Shown here in pieces: positions 1 through 9,370 of a stretch of 64,000 nucleotides of DNA (the stretch's first letter is position 1; each line of letters starts with the position of its first letter). Under the pieces are notes generated by a model, which had not been told where the DNA came from, did not search any database, and worked only from the letters and a program-made list of their open reading frames with translations. Made by a program: the position numbers and the translations under genes. Source of the stretch: Diplonema japonicum (lineage: Eukaryota > Euglenozoa > Diplonemea > Diplonemida > Diplonemidae); assembly GCA_964019335.1 (NCBI GenBank), contig OZ025717.1, positions 248,001 to 312,000 on the forward strand, given 5' to 3'.

Positions 1-824
1 AGGTCCCAAGGCCCCGTCCCCGTCTTGAAGGTGTCGGCGTGCCACATCTCCTCGTAGTCGACGTCCACCCCTGCGCACCCCAGGTCCTTCGCCAGGTGCA
101 CGAGGTCCTCGTAAGGGTTCCTCCCTGCCGACAGGTACGCCGTCATCCCCGGAACCAGGGTCGAGATCCCTGTCTTCGGGTCCGTCCACTGCTGCCCGGG
201 GATCATGTTCTCGTTCCACTGGGGTGTCGCCGCCCCGTTCGCTCCCGCCTCCACGTACTCCTTCGCAGCCTTCCAAGAAGCAGAGTGCGAGGGCTCAGGG
301 AAGATGGAGAAGGACTTGTCGAGAGAGGTGTGCTGCGAGGGAGGCTCGCACACGTAGCAGTACTGGTTCCCCTTCGTGCAGCCGCTCAAGCTGCCCCCTC
401 CGAACTCTTGGATCTTCCAGTAGTTCGGGGTGCTCGTCCCGTAGCCTCCGACCGAGTAGCGCATGTACAGGTAAGGGTAGCAGTTGTAGTTCCACCCTCC
501 CATCGACAGGAAGGTCTCCACCCCGCCCGCCTCCAGCTGCTTCACGTACTGCTCCACCTCCGCGAACCCACCGTCCGCCGCCGCCGTCAGGTTCAGCCCC
601 GTCCCGACAAGGGTCCGCGACCCGTTCACGTACAGCATCGTCGGCGACACGAACGACAGCCACATCCTGTTCACAGGGAGGCTCCCAGCCTTGCTCGCAA
701 GCACCTTCAGCTGCTGCACGTCCTGCACAAGGAGGTACCCGCCCACGTAGTTCTTCCCAGCTCCTTCCGTCCCCGTTGCGAGAAGCAGGGCTGCTGCCAG
801 TGAACTCAATAACAAGCCTGACAT
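1..824 (-). CDS. GH18 chitinase-like protein, N-terminal part (cut by left edge)
   Basis: Partial gene. The ATG is at 824 (reverse complement of cat 822-824) and the reading frame is still open at base 1, so only about 274 N-terminal residues are visible. Over the shared length the protein is the same as the complete copy starting at 8200: secretion signal MSGLLLSSLAAALLLATGTEG, then a GH18-type barrel start with the SMGGWN strand and ending around the catalytic loop (AGVDVDYE). The family hydrolyses beta-1,4-GlcNAc polymers outside the cell. The nucleotide identity with the other copy runs through the coding region and 61 bases upstream of the ATG, then stops abruptly. Whether the rest of this copy is intact cannot be seen. 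Confidence 0.85.
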   Translation of the reverse strand, partial: MSGLLLSSLAAALLLATGTEGAGKNYVGGYLLVQDVQQLKVLASKAGSLPVNRMWLSFVSPTMLYVNGSRTLVGTGLNLTAAADGGFAEVEQYVKQLEAGGVETFLSMGGWNYNCYPYLYMRYSVGGYGTSTPNYWKIQEFGGGSLSGCTKGNQYCYVCEPPSQHTSLDKSFSIFPEPSHSASWKAAKEYVEAGANGAATPQWNENMIPGQQWTDPKTGISTLVPGMTAYLSAGRNPYEDLVHLAKDLGCAGVDVDYEEMWHADTFKTGTGPWD

Positions 825-885
825 GTTTCTTTGTGCAAAAAAAGAGGGTTTTCTTTTTGTGTTTCCTTATGTTTTGTTTTGGCAG
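1..885. repeat. Near-identical duplicated segment, copy 1 (partner 7377-8261)
   Basis: Bases 1-885 match 7377-8261 with an offset of 7376 and no difference noticed by eye. The match ends at 885, just upstream (in gene sense) of the chitinase leader. Beyond that point this copy runs into a long G tract while the partner continues with a GTGTGTGCG-type sequence. This indicates a recent segmental or tandem duplication, or gene conversion, of the chitinase gene across about 7.4 kb. Confidence 0.95.
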
Positions 886-1381
886 GGGGGGGGGGGGGGG
901 GGTTTGCAAGCGGAAAAAAAGAAAAACAATAAAACAAAACGAGGAGAGGAATCAAAAAAAAAAATAGTTTTTTTTAAGCACGTGTCGTAATCCTTCTGGA
1001 GTCCAGTGAATTAAAAAATAAATATAAATATAAAAGGTATAAGTATAAGAGGTTACGTCAAGGTGACGAAGATACGATCACCACAATCGGCACCAAGCCA
1101 TGGCGACTAGCCAAACGACACATTGGAGCGAGCAGGGTGATGTGGGGTCTTTTGCTTTTGCCGGAAGCCAAATGCGATCTATATAGCTGGTGACAGCCGG
1201 TCTCTCTGTTGAGGTCTTCTTGCTGCCCCATAATGGTAATGGGTTAGAGTCGTAGGAGATAGGTGTGGCTGGGAACAAAATACTGTACAAGGAAAGGTTC
1301 CAAAGTAAGATTTGCTCTGTTGAGTTGTACGGGAAAACATCACAATTAAGATTGAGGAATAGTGAGTGAAGAGACGCAGAA

Positions 1382-1420
<39 letters not shown>

Positions 1421-1563
1421 ATAAAAAAAAATTTCTTTTCTGTCATTTCTTTTCCATTTTTATTATTGTTCAGTCACCCGGAATAAAATGAGTTTGCTGC
1501 CTTTTGGATAACATCCACGGGCTACTCAACTTTATTCAAAACATTTGCGGGGAGTTGGTGGGG

Positions 1564-1595
<32 letters not shown>

Positions 1596-1846
1596 AATTC
1601 TTTTAAAACAACAAGTCTTCGTAGTTTTCTTCTTTTTTTTTTCCTCCTTTTTTTTTTTGCTCGGCACACAGTTGTATTTCGTAAGAGAATCATTTTTTTT
1701 TTGTATTGATAAAAAATATTTTTGTAAGGGGGAGGGGAAAAGAGTTCTGTATGCTAACCAAAGAGCAATTTTCTTTTTTTTTTTTTTTTTTTCCCTGTGC
1801 GTTTACAAAATACTGTAAAAAAAGGGAAAAAAAAAAATCACCGGAA

Positions 1847-1894
1847 GGAAAAATGCCCGGAAGCGGATGATTTTCCTTTCCGGACATTTTTTCC
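1847..1894. repeat. Imperfect inverted repeat (hairpin)
   Basis: The left arm at 1847-1862 (GGAAAAATGCCCGGAA) is matched by the reverse complement of 1878-1894 with one mismatch and one extra A, around a 15-base loop. It could be a transcript hairpin or the end of a small element. No function is assigned. Confidence 0.6.
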
Positions 1895-2300
1895 TTTGGT
1901 CTTCAGTGGCCCTGTAAACTTTTCATTGTTGTATTGGCAAGAAAACCAAGACGCACGAGGATCCAAGGTGGTACCCCCAGCCCATGGCACACCCGACCTA
2001 ACGAGTCCATCCTCCTCATCAGTTGATGACAAGGTCCACAGCACGGCGGCTTTGGTTCTGTCTACCCTTTTTGTTTTGCTCCTTTTATCCACGAGTTTTT
2101 TTAACAAATCGTTCTTTTTCTTCTTTTTTTCCGTGCGCCTTTCTCAACTGTATTCGTGTCGTTAGAAGAAAAGGCAATTGTTTTTTTTAGGGGGGGGTAC
2201 ATTCTTCTTATTTTCCTTTTAAAAAAGAAGTTTTTTTTTTATTTGAAATTAGAAAGAGAAACAAAAGAGGGAAGGGGGGGGGGGGGGGGAAGAGACAATT

Positions 2301-2330
2301 AAGGGTACCTGCGGTGTGTGGCAGGACGCC
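2301..2330. repeat. Dispersed motif GGTACCTGCGGTRTGTGGCA, copy 1
   Basis: The block GGTACCTGCGGTGTGTGGCA followed by GGACGCC recurs with one change at about 12983-13009. A more diverged version lies at 19721-19750. The flanking A-rich leader (GAGACAwTTAAG) is also shared with the second copy. This is a short interspersed sequence of unknown type, possibly the end of a transposable element. Confidence 0.6.
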
Positions 2331-3056
2331 TGAGAATAAAAAAAAACAAAATACTCAAGGACAGAGGAACGACGGCGGTCTCTCTTTGATGCACCCTTGC
2401 TGGAGGCTCGGGTCTCTCGTGAGGCACAGACCGTTCTCCTTGCAAAGCCAAAAGATAAAAAGAGAAAAAAAAAAGGGGGGACGCGATCCTTTATTTTCGG
2501 GGTATTTTAGAACCACCGGGCAACAGACGCGAGGTTGATTGGCAGAAAAAAAAAAAACAAAAACAAAAAGACGTTTGGCCGTTATGGAGGGAAGGGAGAA
2601 GATAAATATATATATATATGTGTTCTTTCCCTTTCCCTTTTCTTTTTTTTTCTTTTCTATAAATATGGCTGCGTTTCTTTTTTTTTTTTTCCAAAAATCT
2701 TTTAAACCGTTTGGCAGAAAATCTCTATTTTTTTTTTTTTTTTGTATTGTCAAAAGCTGTCTGCCAACACCATGTGGTTAAGACCTCTGAGCTTGTTAAA
2801 AAAAAAAAAAAAACGCGACCATATCATCGTTACGATTTTTGGAGTCTGCACTGAAAGCACAAAGAATTGGAGTTAGTAGAAATTCGGTATAGAAAACAAA
2901 GAGAGGAAGATTGCCGGTTTTGTTTCTGTTTTTTTTTTTTCTTCTTCTTCTTCTTTTTTTTTCTCTCTCGGAAAATAAATTCGACGAAGAAAAAAAAAAG
3001 GGGTAAAAAAAAAAAAAAAAAAACAGGAACAAAAACGAAAGACAAGAGACGACCCA

Positions 3057-4688
3057 TCACACAGTGTCGTTGCAACGCATGAGCTTCATGAGGGACATCA
3101 TGCCGTTGTCTTCGTGTTGCAGAAGGTGGCAGTGCAGGACGGCCTCACCCTCGTACCTTACAGGCTTCATCCTGACCATCACACCGACGCCAGCCCAGGA
3201 GGGGACAACATCACGCCACTCCCCGTCCCTCATGACGGCCCCTGTGTTGTCGGCCCCGTCAATCACTTGGAAGTGGTTGATGTGCTGGTGGTACGGGTGA
3301 TAACCTTGAGAGGAGAGGACAGGGCCGTCGGGGTTGTGCCTTGAGGTCCCCGCGCCGCCGAGCTTGTATTGGTACACCTTATCCAAACAGAACACCTCCA
3401 CGTGCCTGTTCTCCCCCTGGTGGTTCCACCCTTGCCACGGAACACCATTCACAGTTAGCCCCGCTCGCCCTCCTGCCAGTATGATTTGGTCCACACCCGT
3501 CTCGCCCCCCAGCTGGACATCCTCCTCCTCCATCAACGACGTGAGGTAGCTTGGGAACGACACCTCGGAGGTCGGGACAGGGGTGTTTCGGGTCCCCTTT
3601 TTAACCGTGAACTGCAGGATGGTCTCTTGGGAGAAGGTGGACCTTGCATTGGGGGTCACTGCCGGGTTAGGGTTCGCACGGAGGTTGAAGGTCATCTCGT
3701 CGACGTTGTCAGGGAGGGAGCACGTCACAGCCACGTCAGCACGGGTGCCCTGCACCAAGACAATTGTCGACAGCTGGAGGTACGGTGTTTGTTGGAAGAC
3801 GCCGTCCCTCGCGAGCAGCGTCATGTTGCACAGCCCCAGGTCATCGTCGATCTCGAGACACAAGTGATGGCTGTCCCCTGCGTGCACCATGCGCAGGAGT
3901 GTTGCATCATCCTGCACCAGTCCGATCTCCGGCGACAGCACACCGTTGACGGTGTAGAAGTTCCCCGTCCCATCGTTCGGGAGGGACTGCTCGTCCTCCC
4001 ACTGCAGGTTGAGAGGCACCGTCACAGGGTCGTACTGGTCCACCAGGCTGGTGTGCGTAAAGAAGCCGTTCACACTGCCGTTCCCAAGGGCAAGGTAGTT
4101 CAGCATCAGAGGCGGGACACTTGGCCTGAGGTAAAGGGCTGCCAGGTCATTCGGGAGGTCAAAGGACGAGTCGGGGTCCATCAGAAGGATCCCAGCGAGG
4201 CCGCCAAGTGCCTGCAGGGCGGTGCTGCCGTGGTGGTGTGCATGGTACCAGTGTGTCCCCATGAGGTGGTACTCGGGGACCGTGTACGAGTAGGTGTGCT
4301 CCTCTCCAGGTTCGATGTGCGTGTCAATGTTGTCATCGTTAGGAGAGATGTGCAGCCCGTGTGTGTGCAGGGAGGTGACGTCGGGGCAGTGGAATCCATT
4401 CCCGCTCTCAGTGCAGTGTCCCCCACCAAGCCTGTTTACCACCCTCAGGTTGCACAGCTCCCCTGCTTGCATCCTGATTGTAGCACTTGGGAAGGTCACC
4501 TTTCCATCCACCCGGTACACACGTGAGGTAAACCCCACCACCCCTGCCACAGAAACATCCCCGGCCTCCACTTCTATCAACACCTCCCTCCCTCCTTTGC
4601 AGCTCACTTCCCTCACCCACGGTACGGGGACGCTTTCGCACGCTGCGCCCAGCAGAAGCAGCAGTAGGGTGGTGGTGCACATTTTCAT
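3057..4688 (-). CDS. Secreted multicopper oxidase (laccase-like)
   Basis: 543-residue single-exon protein. The ATG at 4688 is followed by a hydrophobic signal (MKMCTTTLLLLLLGAA). Three cupredoxin domains are inferred from the order of the four copper-ligand motifs: HTHGLH at 108-113, HWYHAH at 146-151, HPYHQH at 464-469, and HCHLLQHEDNGM at 519-530. The last one supplies the type-1 Cys520 and an axial Met530. All type 1, 2 and 3 copper ligands are therefore present, so the protein should be catalytically competent. The family oxidises phenols, metals or other small reductants with reduction of O2 to water; the substrate cannot be read from sequence. It is extracellular or in the secretory pathway. 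No intron is needed. It lies between the two chitinase copies and may work with the secreted hydrolases. Confidence 0.93.
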   Translation of the reverse strand: MKMCTTTLLLLLLGAACESVPVPWVREVSCKGGREVLIEVEAGDVSVAGVVGFTSRVYRVDGKVTFPSATIRMQAGELCNLRVVNRLGGGHCTESGNGFHCPDVTSLHTHGLHISPNDDNIDTHIEPGEEHTYSYTVPEYHLMGTHWYHAHHHGSTALQALGGLAGILLMDPDSSFDLPNDLAALYLRPSVPPLMLNYLALGNGSVNGFFTHTSLVDQYDPVTVPLNLQWEDEQSLPNDGTGNFYTVNGVLSPEIGLVQDDATLLRMVHAGDSHHLCLEIDDDLGLCNMTLLARDGVFQQTPYLQLSTIVLVQGTRADVAVTCSLPDNVDEMTFNLRANPNPAVTPNARSTFSQETILQFTVKKGTRNTPVPTSEVSFPSYLTSLMEEEDVQLGGETGVDQIILAGGRAGLTVNGVPWQGWNHQGENRHVEVFCLDKVYQYKLGGAGTSRHNPDGPVLSSQGYHPYHQHINHFQVIDGADNTGAVMRDGEWRDVVPSWAGVGVMVRMKPVRYEGEAVLHCHLLQHEDNGMMSLMKLMRCNDTV

Positions 4689-4733
4689 TTGTTGTACTGT
4701 AACCTTTTATTTTTTTAAATAGGGTTTTTATCC

Positions 4734-5093
4734 TTTCTTCTTCTTGTGGGACAGAAAAAAAGCAGGTCTCGCCATCATCGGTGACCGATCAGTGCACAGT
4801 GGGCTCAGTCAGGCTAAGGCATGATGTGGCTCGAGAAATGCTACGGAAGCAAGTAAGTTTGCTTTTTTTTTAAGTTTAGTTTCATTCTAAAAATGTATGA
4901 CACATGGTTGTCCCATGCCACGTAAGAGCCTTTTAAGCCATCGAGGCAGGGATAGAATATATGTACCGCAGCAAAGGGAAAGGGGGTTTGACTCCCCCAC
5001 CCCTCTGTTGACTTGCTTTACGAGCCGATCAGCGGGGAGCTGTGCACCACGGTGACAAAGGGTGCCTCCCATCCAAAGATTCGGTCGAGGGTT
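4734..5093. repeat. Unclassified repeat block A, copy 1
   Basis: Shared with 5617-5948, starting at CTTCTTGTGGGACAG and ending at ATTCGGTCGAGGGTT. This copy has a 27-base stretch after AGTCAGGCT that copy 2 lacks. The missing stretch is bounded by a short GCT repeat, suggesting a deletion in copy 2. The block contains a self-complementary stem GGGGGTTTGACTCCCCC that resembles a tRNA T-arm, but no other tRNA part fits. The block begins 46 bases upstream of the oxidase ATG, so it probably includes that gene's leader. Confidence 0.85.
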
Positions 5094-5130
5094 TTAAAAA
5101 AAGTTTTCGATTTGTCTTCGTTTATTAAAT

Positions 5131-5199
5131 GTGATCAAGGAGGCTTCACACGCAAATTGCCAAATTATAAAAGTGTTGTCATCATTTGTCTGTTGACCC
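5131..5199. repeat. Unclassified repeat block B, copy 1
   Basis: Core CACACGCAAATTGCCAAATT followed by ATAAAAGTGTTGTCATCA. The same core recurs at 5447-5524 and 6050-6126. This copy lacks the CTGTTGAGGGA piece that the other two have. Confidence 0.85.
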
Positions 5200-5409
5200 A
5201 TCAGTCCATTCCCTCGAAGTGTCCCCTGCAAGCACAGCACCTCTGCGACAAGGGCGTGACGAGGGACTGCACAGGCAGCACTCTCCCGCCAAAGTAACTC
5301 GTCGTGTCCTTCAGTACCTTCACATCTTCCCAACGAATCCTAATGGTGTGTGCTACAGGGAAGCACCCCATGGTCCTGTTGGGTGGCAGAGTACGTTCTT
5401 CACTTGCTC

Positions 5410-5524
5410 ACAAAGGATATCAGTCTCGTCTTCTAATAAAAATAATGTGATCAGGAGGCCTGTTGAGGGACTTCACACGCAAATTGCCAAATTATAAAAG
5501 TGTCGTCATCATCTGTCTTGACCG
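5410..5524. repeat. Unclassified repeat block B, copy 2
   Basis: Begins with CACAAAGGATATCAGTCTCG (also at 6013-6040) and continues through GATCAGGAGGCCTGTTGAGG to the shared block B core. Together with copy 3 it shows that the repeat unit is longer than copy 1 suggests. Confidence 0.85.
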
Positions 5525-5616
5525 AGCAAAAAGTTGTATTGTTTTCTCGCAAAGAGGATAGCCTCAGGAAAGTACCAATCAACTCTGATGAGAAACCAAG
5601 CAGTGCTTTATTTCCC

Positions 5617-5948
5617 TTCTTCTTGTGGGACAGAAAAAAGCAGGTCTCGCCATCATCGGCGACCAATCACAGTACTGCACAGTGGGCTCAGTCAGGCTAC
5701 GGAAGCAAGTAAGTTTGCTTTTTTTTTAAGTTTAGTTTCATTCTAAAAATGTATGACACATGGTTGTCCCATGCCACGTAAGAGCCTTTTAAGCATCGAG
5801 GCAGGGATAGAATATATGTACCGCAGCAAAGGGAAAGGGGGTTTGACTCCCCCACCCCTCTGTTGACTTGCTTTACGAGCCGATCAGCGGGGAGCTGTGC
5901 ACCACGGTGACAAAGGGTGCCTCCCATCCAAAGATTCGGTCGAGGGTT
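5617..5948. repeat. Unclassified repeat block A, copy 2
   Basis: Near-identical to 4734-5093 apart from a 27-base deletion and small changes (for example a short insertion at GACCAATCACAGTACTGCAC). The spacing between A copies is about 883 bases. The region is non-coding in all frames. Confidence 0.85.
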
Positions 5949-6012
5949 AGAGATAGAGATTTGATTTGTAATTTTTGTTTATTGATGGCTGTCTCTTCCC
6001 CCTTTTATTGCA

Positions 6013-6126
6013 CAAAGGATATCAGTCTCGTCTTCTAAGAAAATAAATGTGATCAGGAGGCCTGTTGAGGGACTTCACACGCAAATTGCCAAATTATAAA
6101 AGTGTTGTCATCACTTGTCTTGACCA
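6013..6126. repeat. Unclassified repeat block B, copy 3
   Basis: Third copy of the block B core, preceded by the same CACAAAGGATATCAGTCTCG lead as copy 2. The order along the region is A1-B1-B2-A2-B3, which fits a duplication followed by internal rearrangement. Confidence 0.85.
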
Positions 6127-6772
6127 GGAATGCAATGGGAAACTGGTGCATAGAAAAATACATTTTTCCGTCCGGGAGTTTTTCGTTTTACAGTAAATAA
6201 ATAAAATCAAAAAAAGAAAACAAAAGTAGAAAAGGAATACGATGTTTACGTGAAGACAGCCTCACGAAAGGAAAAGATGCAAACAAGAAGAGGAACAACA
6301 ACAAAACAGTGACTCGTGTCGCTGTTGGTGTTTTTGCAGTTCCTTCTTTGCTTGTACCCATGAGAGAGGAAGGAAAAAGTAAAAAAGGGACATTGTAACA
6401 TTGTTAACCACTTGAATTTTGAGAAGCACTGGGAGTGGGGAAAGGGTTGAAAGTAGAGAAATAAAGCACACAAAAGGAGACAAAAAAAAAGGGGGGGCCC
6501 TTTTGATGAACTGCCAGGTAAATGGACGGCCAACGCTGTTTGCGTTGTGTGGGAAGAGATGGCAGCAGGAATGAAGCAGTGGGGAAGGGAGGGAGATTGG
6601 GTGGACACGAGACATTTTTACCACAAAAAAGAAGAAGAAAAACTCACACTGCTGTGGGGAAGATATACAAACACCCACCAAACGGGAAAGGGAAAAAAAA
6701 AAAAAAAAAAGAAAGAAAGGAGGAAAAGAATAAAACTATATATCTATTTCCCACATCTTATTCACACTCTCT
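6127..6772. other. Spacer downstream of the complete chitinase gene
   Basis: About 650 bases between the repeat nest and the chitinase stop codon. In gene sense this holds the chitinase 3' UTR. Sequence is A/G rich on the plus strand with A tracts near 6481 and 6691. No gene or RNA is recognised. Confidence 0.5.
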
Positions 6773-8200
6773 CTACTTCCAAGGAGGGATGACACCACTG
6801 CACCTGGAGCTCCCCGGGAGGAGCTTCTTGCAGAGGGCTTGGGCAAGCTGGGTCGGGGTCGCCTGTCCCGCCTCAGCAGGCTTGTACATCTCCCAGAAGA
6901 ACCCTCCCGCGTGGGAGGACTGGGTCTGAGAGATGATGCTGTCCATCATCTGGGTGGTGAGGGGAAGCTGGTGGGTGGGGTCGTGCTTGGGGTCCGGGTA
7001 GGCGGGGGTCCCGATCTCGTAGCCGACAGAGGCGGCGATGGGAACCTCCTTGTAGGTGTTCATGTAGAAGGCCACCTGCTGGTCCAGCTGGCACACCCCG
7101 GGCTGCGGGCACTCGTGGTACTGCTCGTTCGAGCTCAGGTCGTAGGTCATCACGTTCACCCCTCCAGAGCTGGGGCCTCCCGCCATGAAGCTCACCAGGT
7201 CAGGGTAGGCTTGGTTCACCTTCAACCACAACCCCTTCAGGTTCCCTCCCCACCAGCTCCCTCCCCACGCCCCCACAGCTCCCGCCGCAGTCGACAGCTT
7301 CATCTTCGGCGCCACCTTCCTCATCGTCCCCTCCACGTTCTTCAGGATAGCCGCGTACTTGTACACGGTCTGCTGCAGGTCCCAAGGCCCCGTCCCCGTC
7401 TTGAAGGTGTCGGCGTGCCACATCTCCTCGTAGTCGACGTCCACCCCTGCGCACCCCAGGTCCTTCGCCAGGTGCACGAGGTCCTCGTAAGGGTTCCTCC
7501 CTGCCGACAGGTACGCCGTCATCCCCGGAACCAGGGTCGAGATCCCTGTCTTCGGGTCCGTCCACTGCTGCCCGGGGATCATGTTCTCGTTCCACTGGGG
7601 TGTCGCCGCCCCGTTCGCTCCCGCCTCCACGTACTCCTTCGCAGCCTTCCAAGAAGCAGAGTGCGAGGGCTCAGGGAAGATGGAGAAGGACTTGTCGAGA
7701 GAGGTGTGCTGCGAGGGAGGCTCGCACACGTAGCAGTACTGGTTCCCCTTCGTGCAGCCGCTCAAGCTGCCCCCTCCGAACTCTTGGATCTTCCAGTAGT
7801 TCGGGGTGCTCGTCCCGTAGCCTCCGACCGAGTAGCGCATGTACAGGTAAGGGTAGCAGTTGTAGTTCCACCCTCCCATCGACAGGAAGGTCTCCACCCC
7901 GCCCGCCTCCAGCTGCTTCACGTACTGCTCCACCTCCGCGAACCCACCGTCCGCCGCCGCCGTCAGGTTCAGCCCCGTCCCGACAAGGGTCCGCGACCCG
8001 TTCACGTACAGCATCGTCGGCGACACGAACGACAGCCACATCCTGTTCACAGGGAGGCTCCCAGCCTTGCTCGCAAGCACCTTCAGCTGCTGCACGTCCT
8101 GCACAAGGAGGTACCCGCCCACGTAGTTCTTCCCAGCTCCTTCCGTCCCCGTTGCGAGAAGCAGGGCTGCTGCCAGTGAACTCAATAACAAGCCTGACAT
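6773..8200 (-). CDS. Secreted GH18 chitinase-like glycosidase
   Basis: 475-residue single-exon protein starting at the ATG at 8200. Residues 1 to about 21 are a signal peptide. The rest is a TIM-barrel glycoside hydrolase family 18 domain. SMGGWN is the beta-3 strand motif. AGVDVDYE at about 251-258 is the catalytic DxDxE motif, with both Asp and the Glu proton donor intact; only the outer first Asp of the longer DGxDxDxE consensus is Ala. VMTYDLS and GGFFWEMY match the beta-6 and beta-8 signatures. GH18 enzymes cut chitin or related GlcNAc polymers by substrate-assisted catalysis. No carbohydrate-binding module is visible. It is probably exported to digest external chitin. A second copy lies at the left edge. 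Confidence 0.92.
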   Translation of the reverse strand: MSGLLLSSLAAALLLATGTEGAGKNYVGGYLLVQDVQQLKVLASKAGSLPVNRMWLSFVSPTMLYVNGSRTLVGTGLNLTAAADGGFAEVEQYVKQLEAGGVETFLSMGGWNYNCYPYLYMRYSVGGYGTSTPNYWKIQEFGGGSLSGCTKGNQYCYVCEPPSQHTSLDKSFSIFPEPSHSASWKAAKEYVEAGANGAATPQWNENMIPGQQWTDPKTGISTLVPGMTAYLSAGRNPYEDLVHLAKDLGCAGVDVDYEEMWHADTFKTGTGPWDLQQTVYKYAAILKNVEGTMRKVAPKMKLSTAAGAVGAWGGSWWGGNLKGLWLKVNQAYPDLVSFMAGGPSSGGVNVMTYDLSSNEQYHECPQPGVCQLDQQVAFYMNTYKEVPIAASVGYEIGTPAYPDPKHDPTHQLPLTTQMMDSIISQTQSSHAGGFFWEMYKPAEAGQATPTQLAQALCKKLLPGSSRCSGVIPPWK

Positions 8201-8261
8201 GTTTCTTTGTGCAAAAAAAGAGGGTTTTCTTTTTGTGTTTCCTTATGTTTTGTTTTGGCAG
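7377..8261. repeat. Near-identical duplicated segment, copy 2 (partner 1-885)
   Basis: Matches 1-885 and covers the 5' part of the chitinase coding region plus 61 bases upstream. The match to the partner ends at 8261. On the left the comparison is limited only by the window edge, so the duplicated unit may extend over the whole gene. Confidence 0.95.
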
Positions 8262-8544
8262 TGTGTGCGCGTTATTGAGACAGAACAGGAGCATAAAAAG
8301 AAATTTGTTAGAGAAAAAAAAAGGGGGGGATATCCACCAAGTTTCTTAATGACCGATGTAGGAGGTGACTCTTAATTAAAAAAATAATTATGAAAAGCCC
8401 ACATGAAATACAGCAGTAGTTAGGATGGGGCGGATAGAGGTGGGGGGGGGGGGGGGACGAATTAAGGAATGCAAATCCTTAATTTCTTCTTTTTTTTTTT
8501 GCATTTTCTTCTTTTTCTTTCTTTCTTCATTTGGTATGATTCCC

Positions 8545-8577
<33 letters not shown>

Positions 8578-9370
8578 GCAAGAAAATTTTATTTTGTTTT
8601 TTTTGTGAACTGTTTTCCTTAGGGAAATATGTGGTAAGAGTAGAAAATCGAGGAAGGAAAAAATAAAGATCCTAGAGGTAAGCCGTCAGTATGACAGAGC
8701 ATAATTTTGCTGGCAGGGGCTTGAAGCCATTTGCACTTTTCAGACCTATCGGTCCCGTCAGCGGCCTGCTGTGGCGGTGTCTGGCGAGAAACATGGCTTT
8801 AAAGTAAAAAGCACCGGGGCTGTCAAGGGGCCAGGCAACCAACCTGCCTAATAAGGCTCACTGTGTCGGGTCTTTTGAGGCAGGAGAACTGACACAAGCG
8901 GCCCCAGACCAGGGCAAACCAAAAGGCCCAGGTTTACTGATTCCCACGTAAGGGGTGTCTGCAGAACGTGTGCTACCGTGCGAAAATGGCATTGCCACCC
9001 CACCCACCTGTGGCAACACAGCTCCCCCCCCATCCTTCTCACAAAAAGAGAAAAAAAAATTGAATGTAACAGCATTTTTCTTCTTTTTTTTTTTCTTTCT
9101 TTCTTTTTTTGCTTTATAAAGTTGGTTTAGTACTTTTCTCTCTGTCTCTCTCCCCCCCCCCCCCCCTCGTGTTTCGCAAAGACAGGGGGGGGGGGGGGGG
9201 ATAGAAAAAGACAGATAGGTACCAGCTTGTCAAGGGGAAAATGGGAATGTTCATGAATTAAACCACAAACCCTGCAAAATAATTGGAAAGGAGGCGGGAA
9301 GAGAGGAGATGGGGGAGTTAATCCTTAAAAAAAAGAGAAGAAAAAAAAAAAGAAATGAAATGAAAAATAA
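8262..9370. other. Spacer between chitinase and retroelement
   Basis: Contains T tracts (8491-8577), G tracts (8442-8457) and a 350-base stretch of ordinary complexity at 8670-9020 without a convincing ORF. A motif similar to the dispersed GGTACCTGCGG repeat (GTAAGCCGTCAGTATGACAG) occurs at 8679-8698. The paired C15/G16 tract is listed separately. Confidence 0.5.
9152..9200. repeat. Paired poly-C / poly-G inverted repeat
   Basis: A run of 15 C (9152-9166) is followed after 18 bases by a run of 16 G (9185-9200). The arms are perfectly complementary and could form a very stable hairpin, or a G-quadruplex and i-motif. Assembly length errors are likely at such tracts. Confidence 0.85.

Larger units (their letters stand above)
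825..3056. other. Intergenic spacer, A/T/G-tract rich, no gene seen
   Basis: About 2.2 kb between the truncated chitinase and the multicopper oxidase. It contains many homopolymer runs (G near 886-902, A near 1383-1415, A near 1563-1593, T near 1773-1792, G near 2274-2289). ORFs here are low-complexity Lys/Phe runs caused by these tracts. Two structured pieces are listed separately (hairpin 1847-1894, dispersed motif 2301-2330). The stretches 1070-1380 and 1930-2100 are of ordinary complexity, but no protein or RNA gene is recognised. Confidence 0.6.

Noticed and set aside
5835-5855. tRNA gene from the GGGGGTTTGACTCCCCC stem
   Set aside because: Only a T-arm-like hairpin; no acceptor, D or anticodon arms at the right spacing.
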